This document shows, one piece after another, positions 32,656-41,800 of a stretch of 64,000 bases of DNA (position 1 is the stretch's first letter; each line of letters opens with the position of its first letter). Position numbers and translations under genes: made by a program. The notes beneath the pieces were generated by a model. That model worked only from the letters and a program-made list of their open reading frames with translations, did no database searches and was not told the DNA's origin. The stretch is taken from NCBI GenBank assembly GCA_950022655.1, contig OX465579.1:53609950-53673949 (forward strand), in the 5' to 3' direction. This DNA is from Alentia gelatinosa (Eukaryota; Annelida; Polychaeta; Phyllodocida; Polynoidae).

Positions 32656-34717
32656 ACGATCGGATTCACAAGTGTGAACCGATCCCTGATTGTGTATCTC
32701 TCGAAGCCAACAACTGGTCGGTAAATGATAAATCCATTGGTAGTGTAAACCTAACTGATACAGTTGTGTGCGATTTTTGTACTCCTTTGTGTGATAACAA
32801 GGATGACTTAAATAATGCTGCTGACTTACATGTTACAGGTATTTCAGGAAATAACGACACTATTGTTGAAAATGATGTTGTTTCCTTAACAAGTAGTGAA
32901 CCTAATTGTAGTGGTATTCCCAATGATAGTTATCATTCCCATGTAGGGGGTCAGACATCATCATGTTGTACTGTGGGTAAAAATGGCAACGATAATGTAT
33001 ACACTATCATCTATCCAGACTGGAGCGATTTTCAGTTTGAAACTGATACAGTTTACTTAGAGTATAACTGCTCCGATCCGGATTGTGCTAAAGACTGTAT
33101 TGACTTGTACTGTTTTTGTATTGTAGTAGACCGTGACACTCACATTCCCGTATCTGAATGTTGTAAAAATGACTGTAATTGTTCCTCCTACATTAATTCT
33201 GTACCAATACAACTAAAGCCGTGTGTATGGGCTCATCTGGTAAATGAGATGGATGTATTTTCTCAGGATGATTTGTATTGCCTAACAGGAGTATGCAGAG
33301 GTTTCACTATCGTAGACCATGGTTTCAAGAATAGTTATGATTGTATTAACTACTGTTCTATTCAGAAAGAACCATACAGTACAGAAATGAGTAGTACTAT
33401 AAAAGAGGAATTGTGCTCGGGCAAGGTATCGAAAGTCAATTGTATTCCTCAGTGTGTACATTCGTTAGGTGCTATAGAGAAAAAAGACGGTGGATTAAGG
33501 CCTATTACGGACTGTCGCCGACCTATAGGCCATAGCATCAACACTCACATGAACATTTCGGCACCGAAATTTTCTCATATTAGTATCGACGATGCCACTA
33601 AAGTCATGACAAATACGAATTTGGTGCAGGGACCGATATAAAAGCGGCATATCGCACTGTACACATAAGTCCACAACAGAGGTGATTTCAAGGATTCAGA
33701 TGGTCCGTGAACGATACAGATGATCAGCTCTTTGTTGATAATCGCCTATGCTTCGGTGGGAAATCAAGTCCATTCATTTTCAACTCCCTATCAGACTTTT
33801 TTGTAAGGATTTTGAGTCACAGAGGGATAGGTTCGTGTATCAATTATCTTGATGACTTTTTTATCTGTAGCGATACCCTCGAAAGTTGTGTTTCTTACCA
33901 ATCGGCGTTGATATCGCTATTGGAGACCTGTGGTTTTGTGGTGAACCACAAGAAAACTTCTACACCATCCCAAAAAGTGAAATTCCTGGGAATCGACATA
34001 GATTTTTGTGCTATGGAACTATCCTTACCCATGGAGAAAGTGATACAAGCAAGGACAGCTGTATCAGAAACACTAGGGAAGACTTGGTTATCGTACAAGA
34101 AATTCGAAAGTTTGGTGGGCTACCTCACCCATTTGTGCTACTGTTGTTTCTGGTGGACGCACTTTCATGCGTCGGTTATACGATCGCCATAAATCGCTAA
34201 AAGGTAGTCGCAGAGTGAAATTGACTGATGAGGTCCGAGCAGACCTACACTGGTGGGATTGCTTTGTATCGGTTTTTAATGGCAGATCAGTCATTCCCGA
34301 TACGGAGTATGACAATGTTTCAGTATACACAGTTTCGGCACTTGGTCGGGCGCGATTTCGAATTGTTCCCACTCCGAGACTGGACCTATCTTCGAGGACT
34401 ACGATAGAAATAGAAATGTCATGGAACTTTGGCCAGTTTTGAAATCTATAAATTGCTGGGTGCACTTATTCATGAATAAAATTGTCCATGTATTCTCAGT
34501 TAATACAGGTCGGAGCAGTAGCCAGTCAGCAATGTGCTGGATACGTGAAATATTCTGGATTGTATCGCTTAATAATATCCGTATCAGATCACACTACATA
34601 TCGTCAGCTGACAATATCTTTGCAGATGCTCTTTCAAGAATATCGGACAGAAAGTTTCACGCGATTTTGGATAACATTATTGACCCTAGGCAATTATGTT
34701 GTCCTTTCAGGAGAGCT
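32656..34717 (+). pseudogene. Ngaro RT / RNase H region (decayed)
   Basis: Frame 32766-33641 has a cysteine-rich N-terminal part (VCDFCTPLCDN...CSDPDCAKDC), then GAIEKKDGGLRPITDCRRPI and GHSIN, the DIRS-type RT start. After a frameshift near 33620 comes DIKAAYRTVHISP (motif A) and a TGA at 33687. Frame 33707-34192 has FGGKSSPFIFNSLSDFF and NYLDDFFICSD (catalytic YLDD), then KVKFLGIDID. RNase H-like sequence follows in shifted frames, ending ISSADNIFADALSRI (ADxLSR motif). It needs at least three frame changes, so it is not functional. Confidence 0.8.
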
Positions 34718-36369
34718 GGGAGCTGTTTCACTAGAAGCTGCAAGTGTCACTCTGTGTAATAGTGGCACCACAGCGACAGTGTGCGTTTCATCAGGAGGTG
34801 CACTCAAGCGTGAACGGCACTCGGGAAAGGAGCGACACCAACAGTGGCAGTGACCATTTCATCAGGAGAATTGGTGTCGCTGTTAGTGTCACTGTGGAGC
34901 CTCTGTAAGCGACAGGGTCTACCCTGTCGTTTGTTACGTGCATAGAATATTCTCACCCACTTCCCGTGAGAATTAAGCAATGAAATTTATACACGAGTAA
35001 GGTATACATATATCCTATAATCGTACCAAATATGAAGAAAATCCGCCAAGCGGTTCCGAAGTTAGCGGTCTTTGAATTTCGTCATAGCAATCGTCTGCTC
35101 TGGTGGCCAGTGTATTTTTCGCTAATTTATGCAGCGACCTTGACATTAACTGCGTATCGGGAGGTGGGAGGGTGACTGACCACCAGAGCAGATGATTGCT
35201 ATGATGAAATTGAAACGCCGATAACTTCGGAACGCTTTGTCCGATTTTCGTCATATTTGGTACAATTATAGGTTATATATATGCCTTACTCGTGTAAAAA
35301 TGTCATTGCTTAGTTCATATGGGAAGGGGTGAAATTCCACGTCATCGTGGCCCGTTGACGAATAGATTCGAACGTCAAACGCGTGTGCATAGCAACAGCT
35401 GTGCCAACAGTGACAGCTAGTCCCACCTCAACAGCGAGAGCACTGATGAAACGCAAATTTGGGCTTGCCACTGTTGGTGCCACTGTTGGTGCCACTGTTG
35501 CGGTCTCACCTCTCACTTTCACTCCACTACTAGTGAAACAGGGAGCTGTTTCACTAGTAGTGGAGTGAAAGTGAGAGGTGAGACCACAACAGTAGCACCA
35601 ACAGTGGCACCAACAGTGGCAAGCCCAAATTTGCGTTTCATCAGTGCTGTCGCTGTTGAGGTGGGACTAGCTGTCACTGTTGGCACAGCTGTCGCTATGC
35701 ACTCGCGTTTGACATTCGAATCTATTCGTCAACGGGCCGCGATGACGTGGAATTTCACCCCTTCCCGTAGGAACTAAGCAATGAAATTTTTACACGAGTA
35801 AGGCATATATATAACCTATAATCGTACCAAATATGGAGAAAATCGGTCGACGCGTTTCGAAGTTATCGGCGTTTCAATTTCATCATAGCAATCATCTGTT
35901 CTGGTGGTCAGTCACCCTCCCACCTCCCGATACGCAGTCAATGTCAAGGTCGCTGCATAAATTAGCGAAAAATACACTGACCACCAGAGCAGACGATTGC
36001 TATGACGAAATTCAAAGACCGATAACTTCGGAACCGCTTGGCGGATTTTCTTCATATTTGGTACGATTATAGGATATATGTATACCTTACTCGTGTATAA
36101 ATTTCATTGCTAAATTCTCACGGGAAGTGGGTGAGAGTATTCTTTGCACGTAACAAACGACAGGGTAGACCCTGTCGCTTACAGAGGCTCCACAGTGACA
36201 CTAACAGCAACACCAATTCTCCTGATGAAATGGTCACTGCCACTGTTGGTGTCACTCCTTTCCTGAGTGCCGTTCACGCTTGAGTGCACCTCCTGATGAA
36301 ACGCACACTGTCGCTGTGGTGCCACTATTACACAGAGCGACACTTGCAGCTTCTAGTGAAACAGCTCCC
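34718..36369. mobile_element. Pair of inverted foldback units forming a 1.65-kb palindrome
   Basis: From GGGAGCTGTTTCACTAG (34718) to CTAGTGAAACAGCTCCC (36369). The left half 34718-35543 is almost the exact inverse complement of the right half, with the centre at about 35540-35548 where two termini fuse as CTAGTGAAACAGGGAGCTG. Each half is itself a foldback unit with its own internal inversion around 35090-35210 and 35890-36010. Flanked by AGCT (34714-34717 and 36370-36373). Inserted between the Ngaro RNase H and recombinase. Confidence 0.85.
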
Positions 36370-37318
36370 AGCTCCCTGGACGACCTCAAGACCAAGTGTG
36401 AGGAGTATCAGATACAGGGATGGTCTTCTAACACCTGGAACACAAGGAAATCGCAGTGGAAGCGATTTTTATGCTTCTGCGAGTTGTACAGTTTCACCCC
36501 GCTTCCTGCCACTACAGAAACAGTTTGTTTGTATTTGACTTACCTCGCTAAATCGCTCAAGTATGTGTCTATTATTAACTACTTGAGCTCAGTTTTGGCC
36601 TTGCATCAGTTTTTTGACGTTCCTCACGTCCAGTTTCACGATAACAATGACTTTAGTTGGTATCAAGAGGATATTAGGAAATCATTCCAATCCCGCTGAA
36701 ACGATTCTTCCAGGAGATCTGTTAAAAATCTTCCGGTTATTGGACTTGTCTAAATCTACAGACTTAGTATTGTGGGCTTCAACCATGTTATGCTTCAGAG
36801 CCTTGTTACGAAAATCGCACGTGACAAACTCTCCTCACATGCTGGAAAGAAGATCCATAGAGTTTACGGATTTTGGAGTATTAGTATCCACAGATTCGTC
36901 AAAGACTATATAGTTTAAGGAATGATCCCTAATTCTTCCTTTGGTACGATCAGACACACCTCTGTGTCCGATTCAGTGGATGGAGAGGACAATCGAGCGA
37001 TTTTCCCTGTGTGACACAGATCCTTTATTTCCCGATCCAGCTTCAAGACCGGGCAAAATAAAGCCTTATAGTTATGTGGTATTTGCTTCAAGACTCAAGC
37101 AACTTTGCTGAGCCATTGGCTTGGTAGGCCGATACTCTCCGCACAGCTTACGTCGAGGTGGTGCCACTTTCTTGGCATCCATTGGAGTGCCCCTCCAAGA
37201 CATAAAACGCATCGGTGATTGGAGATCATGGTCCGTCCTGCTATACCTATCAGACACTCAGGAGAACAAATTGGCAAAAGACCCCAGCATCTCTCGGGCC
37301 TTTGAGGACCTTTGTTAA
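36370..37318 (+). pseudogene. Ngaro tyrosine recombinase (decayed)
   Basis: SSLDDLKTKCEEYQ and GWSSNTWNTRKSQWKRFLCF are the core-binding domain. Then, after frameshifts, WASTMLCFRALLRKSH (catalytic Arg region), a middle segment with SDTPLCP, and YSPHSLRRGGATFLASIG (H-x-x-R), IKRIGDWRSWSVLLYLS (W and Tyr). This is the order of catalytic residues in tyrosine recombinases of DIRS/Ngaro elements. The domain spans at least three frames, so it is inactive. Confidence 0.85.
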
Positions 37319-37329
37319 CTTGGGACTTG

Positions 37330-37362
37330 GGGGTCAGCGTACCGAGTTCCCTGCTATTCGCC
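37330..37362 (+). repeat. Ngaro repeat B1
   Basis: GGGGTCAGCGTACCGAGTTC plus 13 more bases; identical to B2 (37612-37644) except one base. Confidence 0.88.
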
Positions 37363-37392
37363 AGTCATTTGATAGGAATTCATTGAATAAGA

Positions 37393-37572
37393 GAGTCTTA
37401 AACTCTGTTTAAGGGGTTATATTCATTGTGACTCACTAGGTGGCAGCTGTATCGCTTCCACCCAGCTCGATCGCTTCCCCAGTGTATCACCAGAGGGACA
37501 CACTGTTACTTCACTTCCAACTCCATACATGTCTCGTTTGTACCAATTCCTGATATATATATTTTTTTTTAT
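37393..37572 (+). repeat. Ngaro repeat A2
   Basis: Second copy of A1, lying between B1 and B2. It differs from A1 at a few positions, for example GCTGTATCG against GCTGTTTCG. Confidence 0.9.
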
Positions 37573-37611
37573 AATTACGACTATTGTTAATATTGTTATG
37601 TAATAAATTCA

Positions 37612-37644
37612 GGGGTCGGCGTACCGAGTTCCCTGCTATTCGCC
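37612..37644 (+). repeat. Ngaro repeat B2 (3' terminus)
   Basis: Right end of the element; the GC-rich 19-bp minisatellite begins immediately after. Confidence 0.85.
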
Positions 37645-37655
37645 GCTCCCTCAGC

Positions 37656-37852
37656 CGGTCGCCGCTCCGCCACCCGGTCGCCGCTCCGCCACCCGGTCGC
37701 CGCTCCGCCACCCGGTCGCCGCTCCGCCACCCGGTCGCCGCTCCGCCACCCGGTCGCCGCTCCGCCACCCGGTCGCCGCTCCGCCACCCGGTCGCCGCTC
37801 CGCCACCCGGTCGCCGCTCCGCCACCCGGTCGCCGCTCCGCCACCCGGTCGC
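37656..37852 (+). repeat. 19-bp GC-rich minisatellite
   Basis: About ten copies of CGGTCGCCGCTCCGCCACC. The long frames on both strands with repeated RSATRSPLRHP or GDRVAERRPGG are produced by the repeat. Confidence 0.95.
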
Positions 37853-37884
37853 TAGTCCTCGATCTCCTTCTGTGCCCTGTGGGC

Positions 37885-37980
37885 CAGTGCCCTGCATGCC
37901 AGTGCCCTGCATGCCAGTGCCCTGCATGCCAGTGCACCGAGGGGACCCCCACCGCCGGTGGTCCACCGAGGGGACCCCCA
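37885..37980 (+). repeat. 15-bp and ~27-bp short tandem repeats
   Basis: Three copies of CCAGTGCCCTGCATG (37885-37932), then two of CACCGAGGGGACCCCCACCG. GC-rich like the preceding minisatellite; possibly leader or internal sequence of the gypsy-like element to its right. Confidence 0.8.
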
Positions 37981-38049
37981 CCGTCTACAGCTCTGCCACA
38001 GGGTCCACAGGAGGTCCCGCACAGTGTCCCATATTGACCGTGATGCCCA

Positions 38050-38600
38050 CGTGTTCCAGCAGCAGCAAGGCTTGCCGTGACGTCACACTAATGCGGTCTA
38101 TGAATTCCTGACGACCTCGTCCTCCCTGACTCGGTATCCCAAACGACAGTGTCCTGTATTGACAGCCGTGACATCTGCGAGTACCGGCAGCGCCCTTCCC
38201 GGTCTCCTACCTCGGTTCCATGACCTGGAGATGGTTCTCCTTTACAGATGCTGCTCTCCACTGAACACAACTCTCGGATAATTTTTCCACTGAGTCTCCC
38301 TCACATTAATTCCGGCCTACTTCTTGCCATTCTGCGACTGTAAAAAACGGGAGATAAATCCCACCGCTGCCACCAATGTGACCAGATACAGTGTACAGTA
38401 ATATTTATTCAAAGAGCCTACTGATACAATCAGTACTAACGCATTCTGTAGGCCTGGCCTACCCTCCTGTAAGGAGGGTAGGCCAGGCCTGGCGGTGGAC
38501 CTGTCCCACCCACCGGCGATGGACCTGTCCCACCCACCGGTGGTGGACTCGGCGCTTTTCTGCTACACTATATAGCATTTGTTCCTAGTTGATAAAAAGG
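38050..38600 (-). mobile_element. Gypsy-like LTR retrotransposon remnant: 5' LTR and primer-binding site
   Basis: On the minus strand, TATATAG (near 38572) is followed by a long hairpin, then TTTGAATAAATATTACTG (poly(A) signal, near 38400) and ...GGTCACA, immediately followed by TTGGTGGCAGCGGTGGGAT (38358-38376). The last is the kind of primer-binding site seen after the 5' LTR of many invertebrate gypsy elements. Internal sequence seems to run left to about 38050. The LTR start is uncertain and no pol was found. Confidence 0.55.
38450..38490. other. Perfect 18-bp inverted repeat in the LTR
   Basis: AGGCCTGGCCTACCCTCC and its exact inverse complement, separated by TGTAA. In a transcript from the minus strand it would form a stable hairpin between the TATA box and the poly(A) signal. 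Confidence 0.8.
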
Positions 38601-38704
38601 CACAGTTTCGAATAGACTGGCTCTCTTTCCCTTTGCGTTACTGATAAAAAAATATAACATATACACATAAATGTATACTTATATTCATGTACTTTGTTCT
38701 CAGA

Positions 38705-38844
38705 ATGATGGACGATCTAGAAAAGAACAAGCCAACTGTTGGACTTAATGATAACATCAGGATTTCAAGCGAATCGGTACAAAATGAAGTTGACGTCTCT
38801 GACACAGAAAACGCGGCTGAGGCAACACATATATCAGAACAAAA
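38705..38844 (+). CDS. SYCE2: SYCE2 coding exon 1
   Basis: Encodes MMDDLEKNKPTVGLNDNIRI through THISEQ plus 2 nt. Donor AAAA|GTATC. The start is the first ATG after the acceptor; a second ATG follows directly. Confidence 0.75.
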
Positions 38845-41800
38845 GTATCAAAGATTACTACTTGGATGGTTTTATTGAAAAATAGCCTATCATGGTCCTA
38901 AACACCACACCCATATATCTTAAGATGTAAAAGTTTAAAACCAAAGATCGTCTGCTGCAATGACAAAATTTACACCTTGTAATGTTAAGTATATTTGAAA
39001 TTTGAATATAATATAATTCCTTGTTTCAAAAAGTTTTCCATGGTTTGGAGGGCGTGTAAGACACATTCTCTGTTTCAGAAAAACGGAGACTGGCCCCATC
39101 GTACACCAACCTGTTCATGGAACACATTGAAGAAACTATACTCCCCAAACACCATCTACAGCCAACAGTGTGGTGGAGATACATTAATGATGTGTTCTAC
39201 ATTTGGGAACATGGCTAAAATGAACTGAAAAAATGGATAGAGTATCTCAACGAGGCACATCACTCCATCAAGTTCACCAATGAACAGTCCAGTGAAGAGA
39301 TAAACTTCTTGGACACCACGGTCAAAGGTAAACTGTACACAGATCTGTACTGCAAGCTGACTGATGCCAACACATATCTCAGATATGATTCGGCACACCC
39401 ACCCGCAACCAAACGAAGTCTCCCATACTCACAGTTATTGAGACACAAGAGGATCTGCGGTAGAGAAATGGACTACGAAAAACACGCTACTAGCAAGTTC
39501 GCGGAGTTTAAGTCCAAGAGCTACCCTATGGAAAGTATCCTGAAATGCAAGGCGACAGTCAACGCCAAGGAAAGAATGGAGATTCTGAAACCCAGAGCCA
39601 ACCCAGTAGGAGAAACGAAGGAGAACGACAAAACCTTCCTGATCTCCACCTACCGCCCTGGAAACAACAAACTGGGGGAGGAAGTGAGCAAGAACTGGGA
39701 CATACTAGGCCGGTTCAATAATACAAAGGAATTGTACCGAAGCAAACTAGTAAAGGCCTAGATCCACCAAGTGAAAGTTAGGGCCGGACGATGTTCATGC
39801 GGATGGAATGTGGACGTCGGCCGCTCCCGCCTCTCATCGGTTCAAGCCGGTTGGGACAATCGCCTTGGTGGATCAGCAAATAATGCAAACTCGGCTAGGG
39901 CCGGCCTCATTCGCCTCTCGTCGGTCGTAGTCACCTCTCCCATATCCCTGACATCCGTAGCCGTCCGGGCGTCGTCCAGTCATCGCCTCGCCTAAATGTC
40001 ACTGTTCTGCTGATCCACCGAATATTAAAATCTATAGCCGTGTGGAGTCAGCTGGAAACTCCCTAGCCGACTCCAGCCGACGCAAAACTGATTCATTAGA
40101 TTTTTTAAAGGCGGCCAGTCGGCCGATGTTTACTGGCCGCCGTCGATGCATTTGAAGAGTACGACACCCGCCCGCAAGCTTTGCCGGGCCCCGCGGCGAG
40201 GGATCGCCGCCAACATGCCACGGCCGGCACCGGTGATACCCGAAGCCGCGAATGGACATCAACACTTTTGGTATTTTTGGCAGAATTCTAGCACTAAAGC
40301 ATGCCATACAAAGGGATGCAAGTCCGCCGACAATTGACGGAAATTAGAAATTTCTGCATCTTGAAATATTAACATTAACAAAGTATGAAAATCATAAAAT
40401 AAAACTAAATTCCAAAAATTTATAAACCTGCATGGGCCATTAGCATTGGCGCACGCCCCGGGGAAACCGGCACAGTCAGTACTTTGGCGGCAGTTAAACG
40501 CGGCAAGGGCCGTTGACACTGCCGTCAGAGTTCCGTCAAGTGCCGAAATTTTGTTTGATGGCACCAGGGGGGGGGGGGTTTCATCAGTGCCGACTTTCAT
40601 CCCTGCATACACATTCATAACATTGATCCTTATCTTTACTTACCTTCATTGTTCGATTTAACATGTATTTCCGTGGTTATTTGATGTTTTCTGACCGTTC
40701 CCGTACAAATTCCGGCAAGCCGACACACTACTCTGCTCGATATGCGGCTTTCGCGGGTTCAGAGCATCAAAGTGTAACGCCGCACGCGGCGCCGCCTATC
40801 GGGGAACTCGATTACTACATTAAATGCGCGCGCCGCCTATCGGATCAATGGAGAACTCGGCTGGCCCGTCCCCACGAGCGCCGTGTGTATGGCATGTGGA
40901 CGTCGGCCGGCTGGAAATAACTATTTTGGTGGACCAGCACGGAGAATGCAGCAGAAATGGCCGTCGTCCAAAGCCGGCTGGACGTCGCCTCTGCAGTTCT
41001 TGGTGGACCTAGCGCCTAAGGGGCTACAAATGGACCAAAAACCTCAAAGATCACCTGGTCAGAGCCAAAACTGATTACCATCCTCTCGAACAAGAGGAGA
41101 AGTCAGCAGAAGAGAGAAAAAATGGAAAAAATAGTCGCAACCAGTGCAATCGGAAAAACTGGGACTACTGCACCAAAATAGACAAGAGTGGGAGCATCCT
41201 CTCAAACACTACCAAACGCAAGTTCAACACCAAAACAAATGTGACTTGCAACAGCTCCAACGTAATATACTGCATCGAATGCAAAAAATGCAATATACAA
41301 TATGTTGGACAGACCAAAAGGAAGATCAGGGAACGCATGTACGAGCATTTGCACAACATTAGAAAGGCAAACAACCAAAATGAAGTACCAATACACTTCA
41401 ATGAGTATAATCACAATGGTACAGATGATGTAAAGTACCATAAATTGGACTTTATATTCAGCCACCCCAAAAGCAAAAGAGTGATGGTCCTTCGGAACAA
41501 GATAGAGTTCAATTGGATACACCAACTCAGGAGCCAGTCCCCATGGGGATTGAACACAATGGACAACCATATGGCTAAAGGATGTCACAACGCCATGTCA
41601 AATTTATTTTTCTGAAACAGAGAACGTGTCTTACGCGCCCTCCAAACCACGGAAAACTTTTTGAAACAATTCTCTACCCCACACATCTATGTTTAGCCGG
41701 GCATTACCTGGACTCCTAGCTCTCACCTCACATAGTCTCATCATCTGATCTCAACTCACTAGAGTAGCGGTCACGGCAGCAGCCAACCACCGAATGAAAA

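Larger units (their letters stand above)
25756..37644 (+). mobile_element. Ngaro/DIRS-type tyrosine-recombinase retrotransposon with split direct repeats
   Basis: Repeat A occurs at 25756-25934 (A1) and 37393-37572 (A2), about 180 bp with a few differences. Repeat B occurs at 37330-37362 (B1) and 37612-37644 (B2), 33 bp with one difference. The order A1...B1-A2-B2 is the split-direct-repeat layout of Ngaro/PAT-type DIRS elements, which integrate through a tyrosine recombinase and make no target duplication. Inside, in order: a gag-like ORF, RT/RNase H with a YLDDF catalytic motif, and a tyrosine recombinase with an HxxRRGG motif. Two later insertions (26592-32655, 34718-36369) add about 7.7 kb to an original ~4.2 kb. 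Frameshifts and stops make it inactive. Confidence 0.9.
39021..41669 (+). mobile_element. Penelope-like retroelement, 5'-truncated, with inverted 63-bp termini
   Basis: Contains RT fingers-to-palm sequence (PSYTNLFMEHIEETILP, WWRYINDVFYIWEHG with YIND at the YxDD site, IKFT...EINFLDTTV) and a C-terminal GIY-YIG endonuclease. The left end 39021-39083 is an inverted copy of the right end 41607-41669, three differences in 63 bp. Partial terminal duplications in either orientation and 5' truncation are typical of Penelope elements. It lies in SYCE2 intron 1 in the same orientation as the gene. Stops at 39216 and 39759 and a 1.25 kb insertion make it inactive. Confidence 0.88.

Noticed and set aside
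37511..38111. Long frames on both strands across 37.5-38.1 kb (RSATRSPLRHP, GDRVAERRPGG, HWHAGHWHAG).
   Set aside because: They arise from 19-bp and 15-bp tandem repeats; all frames are open because the unit has few stops.
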